Assembly (NCBI GenBank): GCA_030639665.1
Contig: DAOWCC010000115.1
Location: 1 to 7,921 of the forward strand
Source: Elusimicrobiota bacterium
GTDB taxonomy: Bacteria > Elusimicrobiota > Elusimicrobia > Elusimicrobiales > UBA9959
DNA: 7,921 nt
Direction: 5' to 3'
Shown here: one piece after another, positions 1 to 6,312 of the stretch
Position numbering within the stretch: position 1 is the stretch's first letter
Layout of the letters: every line of letters starts with the position of its first letter
Notes under the pieces: generated by a model
The model's input: the letters and a program-made list of their open reading frames with translations, nothing else
The model's database searches: none
What the model was told of the DNA's origin: nothing
Program-made: the position numbers and the translations under genes

Positions 1-126
1 ATAGCGAAGGGTAAACCTAAAAAAGTAGCCATTACAGCTTGTATGCGAAAATTACTAGTTACGCTTAATGCTATGTGTAAAACAAAGACTGAATGGAGTT
101 TCAAAGAACAATTAATAAGAGCTTGA
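1..126 (+). CDS. IS110-family transposase, C-terminal fragment (cut by window edge)
   Basis: The first frame is open from base 1 to a TGA at 124-126 and gives 41 residues. They include the segments GKPKKVAITACMRKLL and LNAM followed by a short basic tail. This GK..K.A..A..RKLL..LN pattern is typical of the extreme C-terminus of IS110/IS1111-family transposases (Transposase_20 domain), which pair it with an N-terminal DEDD RuvC-like domain and use a bridge RNA. The catalytic parts would lie left of the window, so I cannot tell whether the gene is intact. It is transcribed towards the convergent gene at 306-1001 and probably shares the terminator at 252-288. The family call rests on this short conserved tail only. 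Confidence 0.8.
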   Translation: MAKGKPKKVAITACMRKLLVTLNAMCKTKTEWSFKEQLIRA

Positions 127-250
127 CAACATAGTTGCTTTGCTAAAGGGGGAAATTTGCTTTGACAACGAGGGGCCGGGAGAAATTTGCTTTGCGCCTT
201 TTGCGACCAATTCTCATTGCTAAAAAATGGAAATTTCTATAGTGGGAACA
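127..250. mobile_element. probable right-end flank of the IS110-type element
   Basis: This is the non-coding sequence directly after the transposase stop. It begins with a small palindrome, CAAC-ATA-GTTG (127-137), and holds short direct repeats (listed separately). The word TTGACAAC occurs at 123-130 and again at 162-169. IS110 elements usually lack long terminal inverted repeats, so I cannot place the exact right end. It must fall before about 250, where the terminator of the neighbouring gene begins. In the IS1111 subgroup the bridge RNA is encoded downstream of the transposase, so part of this stretch could be such an RNA, but I see no convincing fold. Confidence 0.4.
152..194. repeat. 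13-bp direct repeat pair, spaced 30 bp
   Basis: GAAATTTGCTTTG occurs exactly at 152-164 and 182-194. A looser related unit, TTGCTAAA followed by 5-6 bases and AAATTT, is at 140-158 and again at 217-236. The cluster lies between the IS110 transposase stop and the terminator at 252-288. It may belong to the insertion-sequence end or to a chromosomal intergenic repeat. Confidence 0.6.
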
Positions 251-251
251 T

Positions 252-288
252 AAAAAAAGGGCGAAAATAACATTTCCGCCCTTTTAAA
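252..288 (-). terminator. bidirectional rho-independent terminator of the 306-1001 gene
   Basis: Arms AAAAGGGCG (255-263) and CGCCCTTTT (277-285) pair perfectly over 9 bp. Three further A-T pairs lie inside after one mismatch, and the loop is about 5 bases. Read on the minus strand the hairpin runs into a T tract (complement of 252-258) about 18 bases after the stop codon of the hypothetical gene. On the plus strand it also ends in TTTT, so it could stop transcription from the transposase side as well. Confidence 0.85.
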
Positions 289-305
289 AATATTTGTCAA
301 TTTAT

Positions 306-1001
306 TTAAGGCTGTGTTTTTCTTTCCAAATCCAGAACACCATAATAAATATCTCTCACTTTCCAAGAATAATCTCTGACATTTCTTGTAATATCGAAAG
401 CCATCCATTGAGCATTATGACCTATAAGTTCAGGTTTTACCGAACGCACCGCCCATTCAAGATTTCTTGCCGCGTTTTCAAGCTTAAATTGAGCGTCATT
501 ATGAAGGTCTCTGGCATCCCATTCCATATCTCCGGCTACCTTATTCAAATCATCTGATTTAACGGCTATATCCAAAAGATTACGGATATCCTCATAAACT
601 CTCCTGGCATCATTGGCATATCTATTTATGGAAGTGGATAATCCTCTCAAACCATTATCAAAAAAAGGATCAGGCTTGCCCGAACTTGCTATTCTTCTAG
701 CTTCTCTCTCTAATCTGTCTATATCACTATCCAACCAAGTGGTATCATTTCTTAATCTGCGCAAAACGCTTTGAACTCTTTTGAATTTATAAACAAGATC
801 CTGACCAACCAGCTCTTTATTGGTTTTGTCTTTAACAAGCTTGGCAGGAACGGCAGCCTTAACAGGCGCAACTTCCGTCTCCGCCATTTTCTCAAAATCA
901 AGATTGGCAAAATCAATGCCTTTTAAACCTTCCATGTCTCCGGCTTTAACTACCGCCGTAAAACCAAATACAATTATTGCCATTAAATAAATTTTTTTCA
1001 T
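306..1001 (-). CDS. secreted helical protein of unknown function
   Basis: I do not recognise this 231-residue protein. The start ATG (999-1001) is preceded by GGAGG at 1006-1010, four bases away. The N-terminus is a good Sec signal peptide: MKK, then a hydrophobic core at residues 4-18, then V-K-A before Gly21 as a signal peptidase I site. There is no cysteine, so it is neither a lipoprotein nor disulfide-bonded. The mature part (about residue 65 onward) is highly charged and predicted by eye to be almost all helical, with recurring DARR/DARD/DIRN-type segments and tryptophans spaced along the helices (near WLDSDIDRL, MEWDARDL, LEWAVR, YSWKVRDIYY). This suggests a periplasmic coiled coil or helical bundle. 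It has its own promoter and terminator and therefore looks monocistronic. Function is not inferred. Confidence 0.85.
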   Translation of the reverse strand: MKKIYLMAIIVFGFTAVVKAGDMEGLKGIDFANLDFEKMAETEVAPVKAAVPAKLVKDKTNKELVGQDLVYKFKRVQSVLRRLRNDTTWLDSDIDRLEREARRIASSGKPDPFFDNGLRGLSTSINRYANDARRVYEDIRNLLDIAVKSDDLNKVAGDMEWDARDLHNDAQFKLENAARNLEWAVRSVKPELIGHNAQWMAFDITRNVRDYSWKVRDIYYGVLDLERKTQP

Positions 1002-1005
1002 GAAT

Positions 1006-1057
1006 CCTCCAAAAACTATTGAATTATGATTATAGTATATCCTCTTAATTAATTCCC
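1006..1057 (-). promoter_or_regulatory. promoter and ribosome site of the secreted helical protein gene
   Basis: On the minus strand a perfect TATAAT lies at 1029-1034, within the run TATACTATAAT. It is 27 bases upstream of the ATG and 18 upstream of a strong GGAGG (1006-1010). The -35 position at 17-bp spacing (1052-1057, GGGAAT) matches the consensus poorly. The promoter may therefore need an activator or rely on AT-rich upstream DNA. Two small hairpin motifs lie just upstream at 1063-1098. Confidence 0.45.
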
Positions 1058-1062
1058 TATAA

Positions 1063-1098
1063 GGAACTTTAGTCCCTTTTTTTTCTGACCATAAGTCC
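1063..1098 (-). repeat. two similar short inverted repeats upstream of the promoter
   Basis: On the minus strand GGACTTATGGTC (1087-1098) and GGGACTAAAGTTCC (1063-1076) share the layout GGAC-N4-G(G/T)TC. The second can form a 5-bp stem with one G-U pair and a TAAA loop. They are separated by an A-rich run and lie immediately upstream of the -35 position of the 306-1001 gene. They could be operator half-sites or chance. Confidence 0.3.
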
Positions 1099-1161
1099 TA
1101 TCCTCCAATATCAATAATTTATAAAGCTCTCCTTATTTAGGCCGGGTAAATCAAGTTGTAA

Positions 1162-1429
1162 GTGGGGTAGGACAATTGCCACAAGAAAAGGTAAAAAGAA
1201 TGTAGCAAAGATTTGCGGCGAACAATATTAGTGAGGCGTTTCGGTATTTGCCTGTAGGGCTCTTCGGAGCTCGACTTATAACATTTAGGAGGAGTGGGTG
1301 GACTGAGCTATCGGAAGGGCTGCTACGGACACAAGTTCTCGAGTTGCTATCTTGCAGTGAGAGAGAAGGGCGGGATTGGCTCGTGCCGACCCTGGTCCTA
1401 CAGGTAAATATCGAAAGGCCTCTCCCCAC
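1162..1429 (+). ncRNA. candidate structured RNA, family not recognised
   Basis: Within a 485-base gap without protein genes, a long helix joins 1231-1258 to 1397-1424: 24 Watson-Crick pairs, 2 G-U pairs and 2 mismatches. It encloses a GCTC-TTCG-GAGC hairpin (1259-1270, a UUCG tetraloop), an intervening domain (1271-1371), and a second hairpin (1372-1392) with an 8-bp stem, one bulged A and loop TCGT. An extra GTGGGG/CCCCAC pairing (1162-1167 with 1424-1429) may close the whole. All three wobble pairs are G-U only if the plus strand is transcribed; on the minus strand they would be A-C mismatches. G+C of 1231-1424 is about 54% by hand count, well above the AT-rich surroundings. I see no hallmark of RNase P RNA, tmRNA, SRP RNA, 6S RNA or a tRNA. 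No clear promoter or T-tract terminator is visible. A palindromic mobile element is the main alternative. Confidence 0.5.
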
Positions 1430-1486
1430 AAAAACATCTATTTATATAAGGAGAAATTACATATTCACATAATTTAGAATTAATTT

Positions 1487-3871
1487 TTAATCGCGGAGTT
1501 TGGCGTCAAAAGCTTTCTTAAACTTACCAAGTATTTCGGACATATAAGAACTCACCTCTTCATCCGTGAGCGTTTTTTCCATAGAAGAGAATGTAAATCT
1601 GATTGTCATGCTTTTTAAATTTTCGCCGATATTCTTGCCTTTGTAAACATCCGTAAGCTCCACTTTAACAAGATTGGGAATTTTTGAAACTGCTTTTTCT
1701 ATATCCGCCCATTCTCTATTTTTATCCAAAATAATGGATAAATCCCGCCACATAATGGGGAACTCGGAAACAGAGCGCATTTGTTTTATATTTAAGTGGA
1801 AATCTTTTTTATGCAAAGAGATTAAAGAGGATAATGAAAATTCAAAATACCATATACTATTATTTTTAAAGCCATTTGATTTGCTTGTTTTGGGATTTAA
1901 TTGTCCCATAAACCCTATGCTTTTTCCTCTCAATAATATTTCAAGAGAATTTCCCGAATGCATAAAGGAGGGAACATTCTTTGCCTTCACAAACTTTAAA
2001 TTATCAAAATCCTTGAAGACATGGCTTAAAACCCCTTTGAGATGGTAGAAGTCCGCGTTCTCCCCTGAATTTTTCCAGAATCGCTCGCCCGTTATGCCAT
2101 GCATAAGCCCCGCGAAACGAGTTTCTTCTTTATGCCCTTTTTCTTCCTTTGTATAAATATTGCCAACTTCAAAGATGGAAATAGATTCCATCTGGCGATT
2201 TAAATTATATTTTAAAGTCTTAATAAGACCGGTAATAAGAGATGTCCTCAAAAATTGATACTCAAGCGATAATGGATTTTTAATCTCCACGCAATCATCT
2301 TCTTTCAGCAAACAATTTTTAATTTCTTTTAAAGAAATGAAATCATAATTATAAACTTCGGAAAATCCCAAATTTGAAAATTTATTCTGTAAATCCGCCA
2401 CAAGTAAAGAAGAAGATGTCGCGCTCGCTTTCATCATACGCATTTCGGATTTTGAGGGAATAATATCATAACCCACAAACCGGCCGGTTTCTTCCGCCAC
2501 ATCGCAAACACTTTCCATATCGCGCCTGAAACTAGGAACTTGAAATTTCCAAGGCTTATCATCTTTAATGTTCGGCTGAACCGCCTTTAAACTGTTAAAA
2601 ATATCCGTATCGCTTAAATCGGTTCCAAGTATTGAATTAATTTTACCGGAATCCACTTCAATAACTTTAGATTGATACTTTACGGGATAAGCGTCGCCGA
2701 TATTTTCAATTGAGGCTTTGGGGCAAGCATTCATGATTATTTGCGCTATGCGCCGGGCGCTTTCCAGTGTTATTTCAATATCCGCGCCCCGTTCAAATCT
2801 ATATGAAGATTCTGTTTTTATATTGGTTAGCCGTGAAGTCTTCTTTATTAAAGAAGGTTTGAAACAAGCGGATTCTATAAGTATGTTTTTGGTCCCTGAT
2901 GATACCGCCGTTTCGCTTCCGCCTATTATGCCCGCTAAAGCTAAAGGCTTTTCACTATCGGCTATTACAAGAAAATTTTCAGATAATTTTAAATCCTGAT
3001 CATCCAAAGTCTTTAAAATTTCTCCCTTTTTTGAAAATCTGATTTTAATGCCGCCTGAGAGTTTATCCAAGTCAAAACAATGCGTAGGCTGGCCCATTTC
3101 AAACATAACATAATTTGAAACATCTATAAGCAAATTATTTTTAGGATTGGTATCCATGGCTTTAAGCCTTGATTTAATCCAATCGGGAGTTTCAACCGCT
3201 TGGACATTTTTTAAAACTATGGCTGAATATCTGGAGCAATCCTCGGCATTTTCAATTTCAATTGAAACCGCTTTCCCTTCAGCGGCTTTAAATTCATTTG
3301 TTTTCAAAGGCTTAAAAGGCAAATTATAAAAAGAGCATAATTCTCTAGCCAAAGCCATATGAGAAAGGCCGTAAGATTGATTGGGAAGTATTTCAAAATC
3401 CAATATAAAATCTTCTTTTTCAAAAAGGGTCTTGGCGTCTATGCCCACGGGCGTGCCTTTTGGCAAAACCAAAATTCCGCCATTACAAGGGCCTTCAACT
3501 CCGAGTTCCTTAACCGAACATATCATGCCCGATGATTCCACGCCTCTTATCTTGGCTTTTTTTAATTTTTCTCCGCCAAGCTCGGCTCCGACGGGAGCAA
3601 AGGTTATTTTTTGTCCTACCTCAATATTTTGCGCCCCGCAGACAACTTTAAAATTATCGTCTCCCACATTCACTTGGCATAAAGATAATCTGTCGGCATT
3701 GGGATGCTTTTCTATTTCAAGAATCTCCCCTGTTACAACGCCTTTAAAAGACGCTCCGGTTTTTTGAATGTCCTCAACCGCAAAGCCTATTCTAATGAAC
3801 TTTTCAGCGACCTCTTGGGCGCTTAAATCAGCGTCAATAAAATCCATTAACCAACTATAAAGTATCTTCAT
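1487..3871 (-). CDS. pheT: phenylalanyl-tRNA synthetase beta subunit
   Basis: This 794-residue protein has the usual length and domain order of bacterial PheT. An N-terminal segment leads into an EMAP/OB-type tRNA-binding domain (about 40-150, with HPNADRL and the VVCGAQN segment). The B3/B4 editing domain (about 205-375) contains NNLLIDVSNYVMFEMGQPTH (245-264) and the ALAGIIGG motif (311-318). B5 (about 400-472) ends in GYDIIPS. The catalytic-like core (about 480-690) contains KNPLSLEYQFLRTSL. A C-terminal FDX-ACB anticodon-binding domain spans about 701-793. With PheS it forms the cytoplasmic alpha2-beta2 enzyme that charges tRNA-Phe and hydrolyses mischarged Tyr-tRNA. The ATG lies 14 bases after the pheS stop; the ribosome site is weak (AGGG), so translation is probably coupled to pheS. 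It is the last gene of the operon, and no terminator follows it. Confidence 0.97.
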   Translation of the reverse strand: MKILYSWLMDFIDADLSAQEVAEKFIRIGFAVEDIQKTGASFKGVVTGEILEIEKHPNADRLSLCQVNVGDDNFKVVCGAQNIEVGQKITFAPVGAELGGEKLKKAKIRGVESSGMICSVKELGVEGPCNGGILVLPKGTPVGIDAKTLFEKEDFILDFEILPNQSYGLSHMALARELCSFYNLPFKPLKTNEFKAAEGKAVSIEIENAEDCSRYSAIVLKNVQAVETPDWIKSRLKAMDTNPKNNLLIDVSNYVMFEMGQPTHCFDLDKLSGGIKIRFSKKGEILKTLDDQDLKLSENFLVIADSEKPLALAGIIGGSETAVSSGTKNILIESACFKPSLIKKTSRLTNIKTESSYRFERGADIEITLESARRIAQIIMNACPKASIENIGDAYPVKYQSKVIEVDSGKINSILGTDLSDTDIFNSLKAVQPNIKDDKPWKFQVPSFRRDMESVCDVAEETGRFVGYDIIPSKSEMRMMKASATSSSLLVADLQNKFSNLGFSEVYNYDFISLKEIKNCLLKEDDCVEIKNPLSLEYQFLRTSLITGLIKTLKYNLNRQMESISIFEVGNIYTKEEKGHKEETRFAGLMHGITGERFWKNSGENADFYHLKGVLSHVFKDFDNLKFVKAKNVPSFMHSGNSLEILLRGKSIGFMGQLNPKTSKSNGFKNNSIWYFEFSLSSLISLHKKDFHLNIKQMRSVSEFPIMWRDLSIILDKNREWADIEKAVSKIPNLVKVELTDVYKGKNIGENLKSMTIRFTFSSMEKTLTDEEVSSYMSEILGKFKKAFDAKLRD

Positions 3872-3885
3872 TGTATTACCCTAGA

Positions 3886-4935
3886 TTACAACTGTTTGAG
3901 TATCCTTAAATCATTTTCATATAAAACGCGCATATCCTTTATGCCGAATAAAAGCATGGCAAATCTTTCAACGCCCGCGCCAAAAGCAAAACCGCTCCAT
4001 TTATCACTGTCATAACCGCAGGATTTAAGAACCTTTGGATGAATGGTGCCCGCGCCAAGAACTTCAATCCAACCGGTGCCTTTACAGACGGGACATTTTC
4101 CTTTTTTATCATTGCAAAAAACGCATGACATATCCACTTCCGCGCCCGGCTCGACAAAAGGAAAATAAGAAGGCCTAAATCTCAATTTAACATTTTCGCC
4201 GAAAAGCTCTTTAATAAAAGTTTCAAGCGTCCATTTCAAATCCGCCATACTGACATTTTTATCAACATAAAAGCCTTCTATCTGATAGAAGACAAAAGAA
4301 TGGCTGGCATCAATAGCGTCCCGCCTAAATACTCTACCGGGAGATATTATGCGCAAAGGCGGCTCTTGTTTTTCCATCGTTCTTATTTGAACGGGAGATG
4401 TATGAGTTCTCAAAAGCCAATCTTTATTTTTTGAATCTTTGATAGCGCTATAAAAAGTATCGTGCATATCCCTTGATGAATGGTCTTCCGGTATATTGAG
4501 AGCTTCGAAATTATAATATTCATTTTCAAGAAACGGACCCTCCGCGACGGAAAATCCGAGCTTTAAAAAGACCTCGGTCATTTTGTTTATTGTTTGCGTA
4601 ATCGGATGAAGACTTCCCTTTGAATAAGGGAAAGCCGGCAGGGTTAAATCAAAATCATTTTTAAGGCTTGACGCGGAACCCGCGCCAAATTTATTTTTCA
4701 ACTCCGCCAATTTACTCGTAATTTCAGCTTTTAAGGTATTACCCAGGGGCCCCAATATTTTTTTTTCTTCCAAAGAGAAATCTTTTAAATCCCTCAATAG
4801 AAGCATCAATAAGCCTTTTCTGCCGAGATATTCGGTTTCAAGGGCGTCTATATTACCGGCATTTGATTTAATGGCGGAATTGGAAAAACCATCCTTAATA
4901 GAGGATAGTTTTTCTTTCCATTCGGTGGAATTCAT
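3886..4935 (-). CDS. pheS: phenylalanyl-tRNA synthetase alpha subunit
   Basis: This is a 349-residue class II synthetase catalytic subunit that activates phenylalanine with ATP and transfers it to tRNA-Phe. The N-terminal helical coiled-coil region (1-85) precedes the catalytic core. Visible motifs are HPITQT (110-115), RTHTSPVQIRTM (176-187), motif 2 GRVFRRDAIDASHSF (200-214) followed by FYQIEGFYVD, and motif 3 GFAFGAGVERFAMLLFG (315-331). The alanine in GFAFG occupies the position known to shape the Phe pocket. A cysteine pair doublet, CVFC (271-274) and CPVC (281-284), followed by KGTGWIEVLG, looks like a small zinc knuckle of the kind seen in many, but not all, bacterial PheS. The ATG lies 15 bases after the rplT stop and has no good Shine-Dalgarno, which suggests translational coupling. 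Confidence 0.97.
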   Translation of the reverse strand: MNSTEWKEKLSSIKDGFSNSAIKSNAGNIDALETEYLGRKGLLMLLLRDLKDFSLEEKKILGPLGNTLKAEITSKLAELKNKFGAGSASSLKNDFDLTLPAFPYSKGSLHPITQTINKMTEVFLKLGFSVAEGPFLENEYYNFEALNIPEDHSSRDMHDTFYSAIKDSKNKDWLLRTHTSPVQIRTMEKQEPPLRIISPGRVFRRDAIDASHSFVFYQIEGFYVDKNVSMADLKWTLETFIKELFGENVKLRFRPSYFPFVEPGAEVDMSCVFCNDKKGKCPVCKGTGWIEVLGAGTIHPKVLKSCGYDSDKWSGFAFGAGVERFAMLLFGIKDMRVLYENDLRILKQL

Positions 4936-4950
4936 TTAGACTCTGAAATT

Positions 4951-5307
4951 TTAAGCCTGTAAAGCAGACTGTGATAAGCCAATAAGCTGCTTAAAAGATT
5001 GAGGATCTTTTATGGCCATTTCTGAAAGCATTTTTCTGTTAAGCATAATATCCGCTTTCTTGAGGCCATTGATAAATTTGCTATAGCTCATGCCTTCTTC
5101 CACGGCCGCGGCATTGACTCTGGAAATCCAAAGCCTTCTCATATCGCCTTTTTTATCTTTTCTATGGATATAAGCCGTAGTCAAAGATTTATTAAGCTGT
5201 TGAATAGCTTGTCTGAGGCGATTTTTTTTATTACTGTAATTGCCTTTGGTAAGTTTAAATATTCTTTTTTTTCTTTTATGTCTCTGGACACTGTATTTTA
5301 TTCTCAT
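4951..5307 (-). CDS. rplT: 50S ribosomal protein L20
   Basis: At 118 residues this is the normal length for bL20. It has the very basic N-terminal extension (RHKRKKRIFKLTKGNY) that threads into 23S rRNA. The family-typical stretch RRLWISRVNAAA (57-68) is followed by SYSKFINGLKKADIMLNRK (74-92) and the C-terminal globular domain. L20 is an early assembly protein of the large subunit and in E. coli and Bacillus also represses its own operon by binding leader mRNA. The ATG at 5305-5307 has AAGGA at 5319-5323, 11 bases upstream. It follows rpmI by 21 bases. The usual YRG after the basic arm is replaced by NYSNKK, which is within family variation. Confidence 0.97.
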   Translation of the reverse strand: MRIKYSVQRHKRKKRIFKLTKGNYSNKKNRLRQAIQQLNKSLTTAYIHRKDKKGDMRRLWISRVNAAAVEEGMSYSKFINGLKKADIMLNRKMLSEMAIKDPQSFKQLIGLSQSALQA

Positions 5308-5328
5308 AACAAAAAATTATCCTTGTAT

Positions 5329-5532
5329 TTATTTATATGGTAAATAGTCTTTAAGAACTTTACCTTCCGTATCATTTTTTTCAACAACATTGGCTGTTCT
5401 AAGCTGACGACCTCTTTTAGCGGACATGCCGGACAAAAGATGACGAAGACCGGATTTCCGATGCTGCCATTTTCCGTTCGCTGTTTTTTTGAAGCGTTTT
5501 TTAGCTCCACTGTGAGTTTTCATTTTAGGCAT
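5329..5532 (-). CDS. rpmI: 50S ribosomal protein L35
   Basis: This 67-residue basic protein opens with MPKMKTHSGAKKRFKKTANGK, split here as the classic PKMKTHSGA start (2-10) and KKRFKKTANGK (11-21). HRKSGLRHLLSGMSAKRGR (24-42) follows. These are all hallmarks of bL35, a small peripheral large-subunit protein usually 60-67 residues long. The start ATG (5530-5532) has a modest AAGGA about 9 bases upstream. It lies between infC and rplT, as in most bacteria. The 146-base gap before it is unusually long for this operon and holds foldable sequence (see the leader entry). A longer reading frame in another phase overlaps the gene but has no homology and was not called. Confidence 0.97.
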   Translation of the reverse strand: MPKMKTHSGAKKRFKKTANGKWQHRKSGLRHLLSGMSAKRGRQLRTANVVEKNDTEGKVLKDYLPYK

Positions 5533-5678
5533 AGTAAATATTCCTTACTTAACTTAAATTAGTTTAATATATATTATATTAAATTTTAGGCTTAATGTTT
5601 ATACCCGTTAGAAATAATTCTTCTAAAACAGTAATATGTCTACTCCACAAAGCGCAAAATTCTTAAGCCCGCGCATCT
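5533..5678 (-). promoter_or_regulatory. structured infC-rpmI leader, candidate L20 autoregulatory site
   Basis: The 146-base spacer is the only large gap inside the operon. On the minus strand GGGCTTAA (5663-5670) can pair with TTAAGCCT (5588-5595), closing a loop that contains a perfect TTAGAA/TTCTAA hairpin (5608-5626). Just before rpmI lies a 9-bp all-A/T hairpin (5563-5583, loop ATA). L20 is known to repress rpmI-rplT translation through leader structures in this position in E. coli. The assignment here is inference from position and foldability; I have not matched the 23S-mimic motif. Confidence 0.35.
5573..5601 (-). promoter_or_regulatory. possible internal promoter for rpmI
   Basis: TATAAT at 5573-5578 has TAAACA (5596-5601, 4 of 6 consensus bases) 17 bp upstream on the minus strand. 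It would start transcription just ahead of rpmI and allow expression of L35/L20/PheST apart from IF3. The region is almost pure A/T, so a chance match is quite possible, and the same bases form an A/T hairpin. Confidence 0.3.
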
Positions 5679-6212
5679 CTACTGAAGTTTAGGGGTAAAG
5701 ATAAGACTTATCCTATTACCCACATAATTAGTCTTTCCATCGACGGTGCCGACTTCTCTGAGAGACTCTTTAATATTTTCAAGAATATCCATTCCCAAAT
5801 CTCTATGCTGATTTTCTCTGCCGTGGAACACTACCGTAACCCTAACTTTATTTTGGGCTTTTAAAAATTTCTCAACATGCTTAACTTTAGTATTAAGATC
5901 ATGCTCGGCTATTCTGGGATGCAATCTTATTTCTTTAAGTATTCCAACTCTTTGCTTTTTCTTATTATCCCGCTTCTGTTTTCCTTTATCGTAAAGATAT
6001 TTCGAAAAATCCATTATTTTGCAAACGGGCGGATCAGACTGGGGAACTATTTCCACCAAATCCAAGCCCGCGTCTTTCGCAAGATTAAGAGCTTCATAAT
6101 TGGATTTAACGCCCATCATAACGCCATCCGCGCCAATTAAACGGACATTTGCGGCATTTATATATTTATTGACTCTTGTTCTTCTGGTATGAGTAAAATT
6201 TCTATTTTTCAA
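5679..6212 (-). CDS. infC: translation initiation factor IF-3
   Basis: This 177-residue protein has both IF3 domains: the N-domain (about 13-82, RVNKYINAANVRLI and the LDLVEIVPQSDPPVCKIMD region) and, after a basic lysine-rich linker (78-88), the C-domain (about 88-175, KEIRLHPRIAEHDL, then VTVVFHGRE). IF3 binds the 30S subunit, prevents premature 50S joining and checks the start codon and initiator tRNA. The start is TTG (6210-6212): a TAG lies directly upstream in frame, and GGAGG (6218-6222) sits five bases before it, so no ATG option fits. A non-ATG start echoes the AUU start by which E. coli IF3 limits its own synthesis, although TTG is a milder deviation. It is the first gene of the translation operon. 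Confidence 0.97.
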   Translation of the reverse strand: MKNRNFTHTRRTRVNKYINAANVRLIGADGVMMGVKSNYEALNLAKDAGLDLVEIVPQSDPPVCKIMDFSKYLYDKGKQKRDNKKKQRVGILKEIRLHPRIAEHDLNTKVKHVEKFLKAQNKVRVTVVFHGRENQHRDLGMDILENIKESLREVGTVDGKTNYVGNRISLIFTPKLQ

Positions 6213-6217
6213 CTATT

Positions 6218-6300
6218 CCTCCAAATTATTTTCATACTACAAAAATATTACCTATTTAAGGACTGCCTATAATTATACTAATTAAGTCTCTGTGTCATAA
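6218..6300 (-). promoter_or_regulatory. promoter and ribosome site for the infC operon
   Basis: A perfect TATAAT lies at 6272-6277 on the minus strand. A weak -35, TTATGA (6295-6300, 3 of 6), sits 17 bp upstream. The predicted transcript would have a leader of about 50 bases ending in GGAGG (6218-6222), ideally placed for the TTG start of infC. There is no terminator between the ElyC-like gene and infC, so read-through from upstream is also possible. Confidence 0.45.
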
Positions 6301-6312
6301 AGTCTTTAATCC

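Noticed and set aside
1290..1325. tRNA-like D-arm words (ATAGCTCAGTC) on the minus strand
   Set aside because: No matching acceptor stem, anticodon arm or GGTTCGA T-arm at the right distances; a chance similarity.
1300..1332. CGGAAGG resembling the SRP RNA apical loop
   Set aside because: The helix around the GGAA loop does not pair beyond two bases, and the conserved symmetric and asymmetric loops are missing.
1151..1429. Open frame on the minus strand (92 codons) in the same gap
   Set aside because: Composition is low-complexity and Ser/Arg-rich, with no ribosome site and no family motif. It is explained by G+C-rich structured DNA.
1248..1472. Open frame on the plus strand (74 codons) in the pheT downstream gap
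   Set aside because: It starts on TTG without a ribosome site, lacks any recognisable domain, and lies across the paired arms of the structured element.
5304..5510. 68-codon minus-strand frame overlapping rpmI
   Set aside because: It is out of phase with the unmistakable L35 protein and has no conserved features of its own.
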